Shown in pieces: positions 54,373-64,000 of a DNA stretch of 64,000 bases. The notes below the pieces were generated by a model that saw only the letters and a program-made list of their open reading frames with translations, did not search any database and was not told the origin of the DNA. This DNA comes from Craterostigma plantagineum. Taxonomy: Eukaryota > Streptophyta > Magnoliopsida > Lamiales > Linderniaceae. The stretch is from contig JAPQWV010000028.1 in assembly GCA_027422505.1 (NCBI GenBank), positions 4,182,001 through 4,246,000 on the forward strand, in the 5' to 3' direction. The position numbers and the translations under genes were made by a program. Every line of letters begins with the position of its first letter. Position 1 is the stretch's first letter.

Positions 54373-57300
54373 TCAGGCAGGGAGAAATAGCTCAGGGTAG
54401 TGGTTCCTCATGTCATCTTCTCGTTCCCACGTAGCTTCCTCGGTGGACTGATTCTGCCATAACACCTTGACTAGGGGAATTTCTTTATTCCGTAATCGTT
54501 TCATATCGTACATAAGAATTTCCACTGGCTTCTCCTCGTAGCTCAAATCTTGCTTGAGTTGTTGATGAAAATTTTCTGTGTTCGACACGTGGCTTGGGTC
54601 TGCGACGTATTTTCGTAACGTCGATACATGAAAGATATCATGTACTTGGGCTAGCGAATTCGGTAATTCCAACTGGTATGCGACTTCGCCAACTTTTCTG
54701 ACGATTCGGAACGGTCCGATATATCTCGGGCTTAGCTTACCTTTCTTTCGAACCGCTTAACTCCTTTCATGGGGGATACCTTCAAAAATACGAAGTCATC
54801 TACCTGGAATTCCAACGGTCTACGCTTTTGGTCGCGTAGCTTTTCTGCCTACTTTGCGCCGTTTTCATCCGTTCTCGTATTTGAACAATGGCTTCTGTCA
54901 TTTCTTGTAACAAATCAGGGCCTAGTATCGCTCGTTCTCCAACTTCATCCCAGTGAATTGGAGATCTACATTTGCGTCCGTATAGCGCTTCATATGGAGC
55001 CATTCCGATTGTTGCGTGGAAGCTGTTGTTGTATGAGAATTCGATCAATGGCAGGTATCGGCTCCAATTTCCTTTAAAGTCGAGCACGCAGGCTCTTAGC
55101 ATGTCTTCCAACGTCTGGATTGTTCGTTCAGACTGCCCGTCTGTCTGAGGATGTTAGGCAGTACTGAATGATAACTTGGTTCCCATGGCTTTCTGTAAAC
55201 TCATCCAAAACTTGGATAAGAATCTCGAATCGCGATCGGAAATAATCGAGATTGGAACTCGGTGAAGTCGTACAATTTCTTGAATATATAATTCCGCGTA
55301 TCTTTCCATTGAGAATGTTGAACTGATAGGCAGAAAGTGGGCAGACTTGGTTAATCGATCAACGATGACCCATATAGCGTCGTGGCCTTTCACAGTCTTA
55401 GGTAGGCCGACAACGAAGTCCATGGTAATGTTATCCCACTTCCATTCAGGTACTGGCAGGGATTGTAAGGTTCCTGCCGGTCGTTGATGCTCTGCCTTAA
55501 TTTGCTGACACGTTAAGCATTGGCTCACAAAGGTTGCGATTTCTCTTTTCATTCCTGGCCACCAATAATGGCTTCGTAGATCCCTATACATCTTCGTCGC
55601 TCCCGGGTGGATGGAGTAGACAATGGTATGGGCTTCCGTCATGACAGTCTTGCGTAGTTCAGTATCGTTAGGAACTTATAGACGACTTCTATAGTATAAA
55701 CTCCCGTCGTCTCGTATGGTGAAGTCTGCTGATCTTTGTTCCATTGGTGCATCTTTGATTTTCAGATATAATTCGTCATTCTCTTGGGCCTTCGTAATCT
55801 GCTCCATCAATGTAGGTCGAAGTGTTAGTGCCGCTAATCTCGCTTCGATTTCGCCCATTTGTATTACTTCTACTTCAAGCTTTTGTAACTCCGTGTTCAC
55901 AGTCTTGCGGCTCAACGCATCCGCGACTACATTTGCTTTCCCCGGATGGTAGCTAATCACGCAGTCATAGTCCTTGACTAGCTCGAGCCACCGTCGTTGT
56001 CTCATATTTAACTCCTTCTGAGTGAAGAAGTATTTGAGACTCTTGTGATCAGTGAAGATCTCGCATCGCTCGCCGTATAAGTAGTGCCTCCAGATCTTAA
56101 GAGCAAAGACTACAGCAGCAAGCTCTAGGTCGTGAGTCGGGTAGTTCTTCTCATCATCCTTGAGTTGTCGTGAGGCATAAGCTACGACATTTCCATTCTG
56201 CATTATGACACACCCTAGGCCATTCTTAGACGCATCACTATAGACAGAAAACCCTCTAGTTCCTGTGGGAATAGTCAACACTGGAGCCGTAGTGAGTCGT
56301 CGCTTAAGTTCTTGAAAGCTTTGCTCGCAAGCATCGTTCCATTGAAAGGGAGTATTCTTCTTTGTTAACTTCGTCAGGGTTGATGCGATCTTGGAGAAAT
56401 CTTTGATGAACTTCCGAATGTATCCAGCTAGTCCAAGAAAACTCCGTATTTCTGTCACGTTCGTCGGTTGAGGCCAGTTGTTAATAGCCTCGATCTAGCT
56501 GGGGTCAACAGAAATTCCAGCTCCTGAAATAACGTGTCCAAGAAATGACTTGATTGAGCCAGAATTCGCATTTCTTGAATTTTGCATATAACTGCTTTTC
56601 TCGTAATATTTCCAGTACGATCTTCAAGTGTTGTTCGTGCTCCTCCTTAGTCTTCGAATAGATAAGAATGTCATCGATGAATACGATGACACATTTATCC
56701 AGGAATGGCTTGAATACCCGATTCATCAGGTCCATGAATGCTGCTGGTGCATTAGTCAGCCCGAAAGGCATGACTAGGAATTCGTAGTGTCCATAGCGAG
56801 TACTAAAAGCAGTCTTCGGAATATCCTCTTCTCGAATCTTCAACTGGTGATATCCTGACCTCAGGTCTATCTTCGAAAAGACAGTTGCGCCTTGCAGTTG
56901 GTCGAATAAGTTGTCAATTCGAGGGAGGGGGTACTTATTCTTAATCGTAATCTTGTTCAGCTCCCTATAATCAATGCAGAGCCGCATCGATCCATCTTTC
57001 TTCTTTACGAACAAAACTGGTGCTCCCCATGGTGAGAAGCTCGGCTGAATGAACCCTTTTTGCAACAGTTCATCCAGTTGCTCCCTCAACTCCTTCAGTT
57101 CAGCTTGAGCGAGTCGGTACGGTGCCTTAGAAATCGGTGCAGCTCCTGGCACTAAGTCAATCGTGAATTGAATCTCACGATCTGGCGGAAGTCCGGGTAA
57201 GTCTTCAGGGAACACATCGGAAAAATCTTGTACTACTGGGACTTCTTCTAACTTCGGCGATGCACGTTCCTCGGATGATATCGCAAATATTAAGTAAGCT

Positions 57301-58835
57301 TCACATCCTGTCTTGAGTAAACGATGTGCCTTGATTGCTGAAATCTTGGGAATTTTATTACTCTTTCTAGTCCCCATGAATGTGAAGGGTTCGCTGTCCT
57401 CTAGGTTAAAGGTTACTTGCTTACGGTTACAGTCAATAACTGCTCTGTACTTCGATAGCCAGTCCATTCCTAGGATTACTTCATAATCGTTCATTGGAAT
57501 GACTATCAGGTCAACGGGTAAGGTCCTATCGTTCACTATTACCGGGCTATCTCGTAAGATTTGGTTGGTTCTCGTAGAGGTTCCGTGAGGGATGGTAACG
57601 TTGTATATGTAGCTAACTAGGGTAGGCGTAACCCCGAGTCTCGCCACGTAGTTAGTAGATGCAAATGAATGCGTGGCTCCTGAATCAACTAATATGCATG
57701 TCGGGGTTGAATGGATTAGGAGAGTACCTGCCACCACGGACGGGTTGTTCTCCGCCTCTTCAGAAGTCAGCGTGTAAACTCTAGCAGGTACCGTAGGTGG
57801 CCTAGCTTGAATGGGAGCTTGACTCCCAGATGTAACTTCCGTGCACGCCTTGGAGAAATGGCCTGTCTTGCCGCACTTATAACAGATTGCATTTTGAGAA
57901 TAGCACACTCCCAGATGTCGACGTGTGCACCGGGGACATGAGGGTATGCTCATTGGAGGTCTTCCCTGATTAGAACTGAATTGTTGTGGAGGTCCAGGTC
58001 GATTCTGAAAATTAGGTCTGGCATTCCTAGGGTTAAAGGGCTTTTTTGGGTTGCCTCCACTCCACTTCGGCCCTTGGATAAATTTTCTTTTCGCTTCATG
58101 GGCCCGCATGATTCGGAATTCAGCTTGTTCCGCCATTAATGCGCGTTCAGCTACCTGGGCATAGGTAGCTCCTTCGGATCCGGCCATGTTCTCGTCTCTA
58201 TATAGTTCAGGCTTTAGGCCTTCCAGGAAGCGTTCCACCTTCAACGTATCTGTGCTCACCATGTGAGCTGCAAATCGAGACAGTTGCTCGAACTTCCTTA
58301 TATATTCTGCTACGGTCATCGGGCCCTGGCGTAGGTTGATGAATTCATTCATCCTTTGGGCTCGTACCGGGGCGGTGAAGTACTTGCTTCGAAAAAGCTC
58401 CTTGAATCGGTCCCATGTCATCGTGATAGGGTCTTCAAAGGCGAGAATAGTATCCCACCAGTGGCCTGCACTTCCTCTCAGTAGGAAGGCAGCACATAAG
58501 ACCTTTTCATCTTCTGGAATCCTACTATACTGGAACATACTTTCCAGTGTTCGTAGCCAGTCTTCGGCCGCAGTAGGGTCGGCAGCATCTTCAAAAGTCG
58601 GGGGATTGAGTTTGCGAAATCTTTCCCCCACTATTTCAACCCTCTCTGCTTGAGAGAGTCCACTACTTGGTTGTCCGCCCGTGTTGTGCTGCTGAATTAG
58701 TTCTTGTATTTGGGTAGACTATTGGCGGACTAGTTCTGTCAGCTGAATAATTGCCGTGTCGCGATTATCGGTTTGTATTTCAGGTTCCTTGCCTTTACTA
58801 ACGCTCACGCTACCCTCACTTCTTGTTCTATCCAT
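54373..58835 (-). pseudogene. Element E gag-pol polyprotein, disabled
   Basis: The start ATG at 58835 is followed by an in-frame TAG near 58718. From 58631 a 708-aa frame gives gag ([14 protein letters not shown]), zinc knuckle [14 protein letters not shown], protease [16 protein letters not shown] ([42 protein letters not shown]), and then a frameshift near 56555. RNase H lies at 56458-55676 ([25 protein letters not shown]), with TAG just upstream and TAA at its end. Integrase: [49 protein letters not shown], a [23 protein letters not shown]. Further frameshifts precede a chromodomain-like end (VKVLWQNQSTEEATWERE). Confidence 0.93.
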
Positions 58836-58976
58836 TCTTGTCCTGATACCCTAATAGTCCCTATGGCCAATAAATTACGCACATACAACATTCATAGAAA
58901 CATAAAACTTACTAGCAAGGCCGCTTCCGTGCTTTTGAGTGTGTACATGGACAGTCTACAGAACTTGTAACCGAAA

Positions 58977-58988
58977 GCTCTGATACCA
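58977..58988 (-). promoter_or_regulatory. Element E primer-binding site
   Basis: Minus-strand TGGTATCAGAGC two bases from the LTR end GCGCCGCA. tRNA-Met type, as in the other LTR elements here. Confidence 0.88.
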
Positions 58989-58990
58989 CC

Positions 58991-61699
58991 TGCGGCGCCC
59001 CTAACTCCTACCGCCCATTCTTACTACTATTTTATGTGACTGCATGTGATATAATTGAAATCTATATACGAAAATGCGTACAAAATATTTCCTTTTATAT
59101 AAAGGAAATTCTTCTGTACAGTACAAAATATTTCTAGGACGTAAATACATAGGTGAGTGCGCATGCGTGTTCAAAATAATCTATTAGCCCGCCATTCAGG
59201 TCGCATCCATGTACACACTGCCACCTCAAAAGTCCTCCGGAAGCTTCAAAAATTGGCCTCGCCTTCGTAAAGATCACGTACCGTGATCCCGTGAACTTAC
59301 AACACATAAATACATGAAATGAGCTTATAAAGCTCAGTAAGTGAAAGCCATGCATGCCGTGCACGTGTCCTAAATTCGCAAGGGCATCCGCGCCAATGCT
59401 TCCTAGACCTCATATTTTTCCTTGTCTTGTCTTGTCATATAGGGCCCTCGGCTATCTTGCTATGCACCATCATGGAGCTCGAATCCACTAAGGATAAATA
59501 AATATAAGTGGCAATACCCACTCAAGGGAGGCTAACCCTAGGGCCCATTTTCCGTCCCAAGGTGGTTTCATATGCCACGCGGACGCTTCACACTGGTAGC
59601 CTAATCTGAGGTAGTCAACACCAGAGGTACCCTCGGTGTCGCTTAATCCCTCAGCTCGCACCCTCCAGGTTTCACGATCCGCCATGAGGGCATTAGCCCT
59701 AAAATCATGTCTTTCCTTGTACATGTCATGTCTTGAAGGTAACGCCATACGACATCACCATGGTGGCATAGAAGAGCCGTGACTCAACTGTGAGTCGACA
59801 TCAGACGCCCATATCGGCGAATCTTTATCGCTCTCAGGCGATCATATATTATGCACGCTCTCATATCATGCCTTTTATACTAAACGTGCGTGCAAATGAT
59901 CATGTCATGAATATGCGTGTCATGCCATCATATATTGTAAATAGTTCATACGTGTCATGTAACACAAACAATTCAAGTAGGAAGTCACATAAATTCACGT
60001 AATGTCATAGAAACACATAACACATAATTTCATGCACATACAGTTATGTGTTGTAGTTGGGACTTCCACTTACCTGGTATTCTTAGCTACTTAGAATATC
60101 GTACGGTAAGTCGCTAACCTTCAAACCCTAGGTATAGAAATATATAAAATTAGGGTTTGTTAGTATAGTTATAATTTCACGAAATTGGCTAAATTTGAAA
60201 ACCCTAGTTTCGACTTTTATAATTTTCGAAACCCTAAAAATTTAGAACTTTAACTAGTACCATTTCAGATAGATCTCGACATGTATTAAGATGGGTTTCG
60301 ACATGGAGTTTAGACTTTGCATCTCGACATGGGTTTATAAATCCCGATATGTGTTTTCGAGATCGCATATAAGAATATTAATGTCGAAGGCAAATCACGA
60401 GCTTGGGTTAAATGTCGAGATGGATGTTGAATTATAATTGGGATTTTGAGCTCTTACAACAAGGATAGATGTCGAGATGCATGTCCCTTATACCTAAGGA
60501 TCTCGATATGTTTGAGGTAAATTCCAACATGAACTCGACATCGTATACAACAATTTAAAAGTCGATACTAGCCTAAATTTCGACATAAATATCGAGATCA
60601 ATCTCGAGCTTGATTACTAAATGCTATTAAACATAAATCTCGAGCTCTATCTCGAGATTTTACACAAAGTTTCGAAGCCAATCTTTGAAATGAATTTCGA
60701 GCTTGCTCTCGATATTCTTAAACTAAACTTTCATGAATCTTTCGAGTTCCTTCCTACCAAACTAACATGGCTTCGAAACTTATCAAACTGGAATTTATAT
60801 CACTTGAAAACCTCTTCTTGGTGTGGGAATCATATAAACCATGATCGAAAGATATTTTTTTTTCTAAGAGCAGTATAAATCCTATAAGAACCGTAAGTAT
60901 GTTCGAAGTTTACAAAAATTAGAACCATACAAAACTTTAATTGTATGTAGCTATTTCTACTCAACATGCTTGGGGTATGTTAAACTACTAGTTAAACATA
61001 TAAAAGTTATGGTAAAAATTATACCTTTCCCAGCTTTGATCACTTGTTCTTAATGGAATTGTTTGTTCCTCTTTACCGTAGGGTTTCTGAAGTTTGGCAA
61101 ATGAATGGTTTGATTTCTTTCTAATCCTTTTTCCAAGATGTTGCGTGTAATGTTAGATAAATATCATTGATATTTAGTCGATCTTATCTTAATGGTATAA
61201 CATGTATTATCTTATTATTACTTTAATTTCTCCTTCTACACTAAGTTTCAAAACATATAGAAAACCCTAGAATTTAATACTCAATGTTTCGACATTAAGT
61301 TGTTCGACATTTTCTAATTTCAGTATTTAGCCCTTTCAAATTTAAGTTCTATTCGAACTCTATAGATCTTGAGATTCATAGATTTCGAGATTTTAAATAT
61401 TTCGAGATGTGTTTTGAAATTATTCCTACCAATTCGTGCTCTCCAAAACGTGATATTAATACTTAATACATTAAATCAAACTTTCTAAGTTAGCATATCA
61501 TACTAGAAACCCTAAATAAATAACTAACCTAAATTAAATTAATTCTTCTAATTTCTAATTCATATATGTCATATTAGTATATAACACGAAATCATTTAAG
61601 CACATGAAAATCACAAAATATGTCTCATGCAGTCACGTAAGTCATATAATAAGTATGCATATTTATTGGCCGGCTTACTTACGGGACTCGGGTATTACA
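58991..61699 (-). repeat. Element E 5' LTR (right)
   Basis: 2709 bp with the same ends as the left LTR. A 69-base deletion lies between short TTA repeats (the join is near 60458), together with several one- to six-base indels and scattered substitutions. Confidence 0.93.
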
Positions 61700-62047
61700 C
61701 ATCTCGTGCGCTATACATGGAAAGTAATTCTGGATTAACTTATTCTAGAAACTAATAGCAGGGAATCACTTATGGAAAGTTCTGTTATAGTAAATATAAT
61801 ACGAAATGATTGAATATGCCTTGAGAATGAATCTGAGCTTTATATCGAATATAATCATGCTTTAATGAGCTTATAACCGTTGTGATGACTTTCTAGAAGC
61901 ATGATTTACATGGCACGTTGGTTCTCGAAAATTACATGGACTATATGCTTGATTTGGTGATAAATGACTTGATCTGATTTTCAACGTAAAGTGTTGAGTG
62001 AAAAGGTTTATATATGAGCAAGACTTCGTAATTTCGAGCACTTAGAA

Positions 62048-62695
62048 TAGAAGGGTTCCATTCGATTGTTTTTCTAAGTGGCGGAGGTCAACTTCAGAGA
62101 TAGGCTCTATATTATCCATGAGGAACAACGTTGGCGTCGCATCCTTTGGAGGAGGGGGTGTGTCCGGCCTGCGACGCCTCATAGGAACGTCGTTCTCATT
62201 CCCCACTCGATCTCGAACGGGCCATGAAACTGTGAAATCCCCGTCAGAATGACCTTTCGTCTGCTTACGTTGTCGGACCTGCTCCAAGACTCCCATGGCT
62301 ACAGCTTGCGGCACCTTCTGACCCTGAACCCTTGCCGCTAGTTCACTGAACGTATTTGTATCAATTCTGGCCTGAAAGGATGGGAACTCGATCCCAAGTG
62401 AATCCAGGTCGGTCCGCCGTAGGTCCCTAGTAATCATATCATTTGTTGAGGTGAAAGAAGACATCATCGACCCTATCATAGTCGACATCATTGCCATCTT
62501 AGTGAGGGAATATCAACAGTCGCTGTGAGAAAGAAGACCCAAACCTGTAACCCTCCAAAGCCGTTTGGACCCGGCGATGGAGGTCTTCTTATGTGCACTT
62601 TCTTCTACAGTTTGTCGCCGATCAGACATCCGACGTTACTAGAATATATCAGGCATTTTGGTAGAGAGAAAACATTAGAGAGAGAAGCTATAGAG
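62048..62695 (-). mobile_element. LINE-5: 5'-end fragment of an L1-type element
   Basis: Minus-strand piece replacing about 45-50 bases of the element A 3' LTR. It holds a CT-rich leader and the first 150 or so codons of ORF1 (62497-62042): MAMMSTMIGSMMSSFTSTND, IEFPSFQARIDTNTFSELAA, RRRRPDTPPPPK. This corresponds to the N-terminus of LINE-1 ORF1. The rest of ORF1, ORF2 and the A-tail are absent, and no target duplication was found. A short stretch (62627-62656) also resembles an LTR segment at 63175-63204. Confidence 0.75.
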
Positions 62696-63256
62696 AGAGA
62701 TTCCTGAGCGATCATTTGCGATAGCTTTCTGCCTACCTGAGCGATCACTCGCGAAGTACTGAACGTACTAAGATATTCCAACCTCCCACCATCTATTCTG
62801 TTTTCGGACGTGTTGTCTTCGGACGTGAGCAATACCAAGGAGGCGAGGTCGACGTTTACGCACATTTGAAGCGAAGGACGAGTTTCGGGGGCCCTTCGTA
62901 GCGAGCTGTGTCTGTCGGGATCAGGAGATTCCGAGGAACGAAACTCGGCATGTGGTAACCTAGTGTGTCTAGTGTTCGACTTGTTTCGGTTGTGTATTGG
63001 GTTAATCAATCAGTTTTGTATCCAGCTACGGTGCATTATAGTGATTGGTTAAACTCTTGGCGAGCAAAACCCAAGGAGAGTAGTAAACCCCAGTTGGGGA
63101 TATAACCCTATAAAAATCCTGTCTCGCATTACTTTACAGTTATTTCCTTTTTGCTTTGAAACAGACCCGACAAACATCCGACGTTACTAGGATATATCAG
63201 GCATACTCATCACAAGCATCAGTAGGCATCTCTAAGTCACTACATTTTAGGACTTG

Positions 63257-64000
63257 CTCTTGATGGATTCACTTGCTAGCATTTTACATAGTTGATGGAT
63301 ACCCGAATAGCCTGCGGAGAATTCATACCACTTCGTGGATGGGATAGGTCCTCTGGAGCGGCTTGACGATGTTTTTTTGATGTCTCCGTTTTAGTCATTG
63401 CTAGCAAAGACGATGGCTTTTGACCAATTTTCGTAGGCTCACTGTCGTCCTCGTCTCGACCTGCCCGATTAGAACGTCTCGTAATTCTGACTTGTGGGGC
63501 AGACGCCATCGACAGAACCATATGCTGATCAGGAACGTCCACGTGCAATGGTTTGCCACCAACGATCTTCGAGTCAGATGATTGAGATTTGGTGGAGGGA
63601 GATTTGCCCTTGCGTTTAGGTTTCTCATCACGTACAAGAGATGTTAGTTTCGGTGTGTCGGTAAGAAGACCCTTTGATGGAGCTGTTTTTTCTGTGGTGT
63701 ATCACAATAGGAAGGATCTGCGGCGCCTGACGCGTCACTAAATTCAGCCGTAGGCTGTTCCCGCACTTTGACGTTCTCAGACGGAACACACGTTACTGTA
63801 ACCACTGATAGAAACAAGGTTATTTCTCGGAGGAGCTCATTGTCATTAGTAGATACGAACTGACTGGGGTCACGAAAGAACGATGCACATTCTTCGAGCA
63901 TAGGCTGTAACAGGCTCCTTCTGACGCCCGATGAAGAAGCTGCTTTCACTATGTCACCCATCGCTAGAGATCCCTTCGTCTTCCAATCATTTGTGTACCA
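63257..64000 (-). pseudogene. Gene X coding remnant (low-complexity, minus strand)
   Basis: Open minus-strand frames from the window edge: YTNDWKTKGSLAMGDIVKAA, then LREITLFLSVVTVTCVPSEN, and after a one-base shift in an A run near 63695, SLVRDEKPKRKGKSPSTKSQ, IVGGKPLHVDVPDQHMVLSM, RITRRSNRAGRDEDDSEPTK and a stop at 63276. Basic, Ser/Thr-rich and low complexity; no domain recognised. GC content and composition fit a host or captured gene rather than a transposon. The coiled-coil pieces at 19078-19267 may be its continuation across element A. It extends past the window. Confidence 0.4.

Larger units (their letters stand above)
51566..61699 (-). mobile_element. Element E: complete Ty3/Gypsy retrotransposon (chromovirus-like)
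   Basis: 10.1-kb minus-strand element with two LTRs (51566-54337 and 58991-61699), PBS near 58977-58988, PPT at 54338-54350, and a gag-pol frame broken by stops and frameshifts. The target duplication is CATCT (51561-51565 and 61700-61704). It sits inside the 3' LTR of element A, whose sequence continues on both sides. RT, RNase H and integrase sequence and a C-terminal chromodomain-like segment suggest the Tekay/Del group. The clade call is by eye. Confidence 0.93.
19266..63256 (+). mobile_element. Element A: Sirevirus-like Copia retrotransposon, heavily nested
   Basis: Plus-strand element: 5' LTR (19266-20924), PBS (20927-20938), gag (from 20984), zinc knuckle and coiled coil (24884-25470), protease (near 25800), integrase (26170-27040), RT (27330-28161, repeated at 46909-48017 and continued to about 48370), RNase H (to about 49140), a long non-coding 3' region with repeated polypurine motifs, and 3' LTR (50889-63256). 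Gag with a coiled coil after the knuckle and multiple polypurine tracts are described Sirevirus traits. Many stops make it inactive. Inserts: solo LTR, element B, MITE, Gypsy-E, LINE-5 fragment. Confidence 0.85.
50889..63256 (+). repeat. Element A 3' LTR, split by two inserts and shortened at its end
   Basis: Begins TGTTGACC after the polypurine tract and matches the 5' LTR. The match is interrupted by Gypsy-E (51566-61699) and by a LINE fragment (about 62048-62695) and stops at 63256 (GGACTTG). The last 70 or so bases of the 5' LTR have no counterpart. No target duplication matches the 5' flank. Confidence 0.85.

Noticed and set aside
9970..58990. Five TGGTATCAGAGC sites as possible tRNA genes
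   Set aside because: Only the 12-base primer-binding match is present, always beside an LTR end. No cloverleaf can be drawn around it.
52064..60878. Pairs of identical short frames in the two Gypsy-E LTRs (for example 52064-52324 and 59488-59748)
   Set aside because: They recur only because the LTRs are duplicates. There is no codon structure or known domain.

Overview
The window looks like repeat-rich nuclear DNA of a flowering plant. It carries plant-type L1 LINEs (ORF1 with DUF4283 and a CCHC knuckle; ORF2 with endonuclease, RT and zf-RVT), Sirevirus-like Copia elements, a chromovirus-like Ty3/Gypsy element, a Helitron remnant, an hAT-type MITE and remnants of a DUF1985 (Ulp1-associated) plant gene. 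The exact species cannot be named. I see no tRNA, rRNA, CRISPR or bacterial-style operon, and no intact ordinary host gene.

Left part (1-19265). A decayed Helitron Rep/helicase piece (minus, 1-1170) is followed by a full-length, apparently intact LINE (LINE-1, plus, 1610-7579, 15-bp target duplication). LINE-1 split a minus-strand coiled-coil exon. Next come the 5' part of a Copia element (Copia-C, minus: gag/protease, leader, PBS, long LTR to about 12290), a Gypsy LTR with PBS (12399-12865), a 5'-truncated decayed LINE (LINE-4, minus, 13099-16207) and minus-strand remnants of a DUF1985 gene (about 16400-17471). Short exon-like pieces lie at 18772-19267.

Right part (19266-63256) is one large nest. 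A Sirevirus-like Copia (element A, plus) has its 5' LTR at 19266-20924 and 3' LTR at 50889-63256. Inside it are a Gypsy solo LTR in the gag zinc knuckle (21860-24883); a rearranged, pol-less minus-strand Sirevirus-like element B (28162 to about 46908); a repeated copy of A's RT segment (46909-48017); an hAT MITE (48469-49000); a complete Gypsy element E (51566-61699, minus) in A's 3' LTR; and an odd LINE 5'-end fragment (about 62048-62695). Element B holds LINE-2 (33203-43885, minus), which holds LINE-3 (37683-42645, minus). This gives four nesting levels: A, B, LINE-2, LINE-3. Target duplications were found for LINE-1, LINE-2, LINE-3, the solo LTR, E and the MITE. Past 63256 a minus-strand low-complexity coding remnant runs to the window edge.

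The window is best read as a record of successive retrotransposition rather than a cooperating gene set. The only intact coding units are LINE-1 ORF1 and ORF2 and LINE-3 ORF2. I found no convincing new biological system. The best leads are a chimeric LINE ORF1 with two zinc knuckles made by nested insertion, a hairpin of about 750 bp inside an LTR that coincides with a rearrangement breakpoint, an RT segment duplicated together with its disabling mutations, and two possible decayed copies of a DUF1985/coiled-coil gene family.
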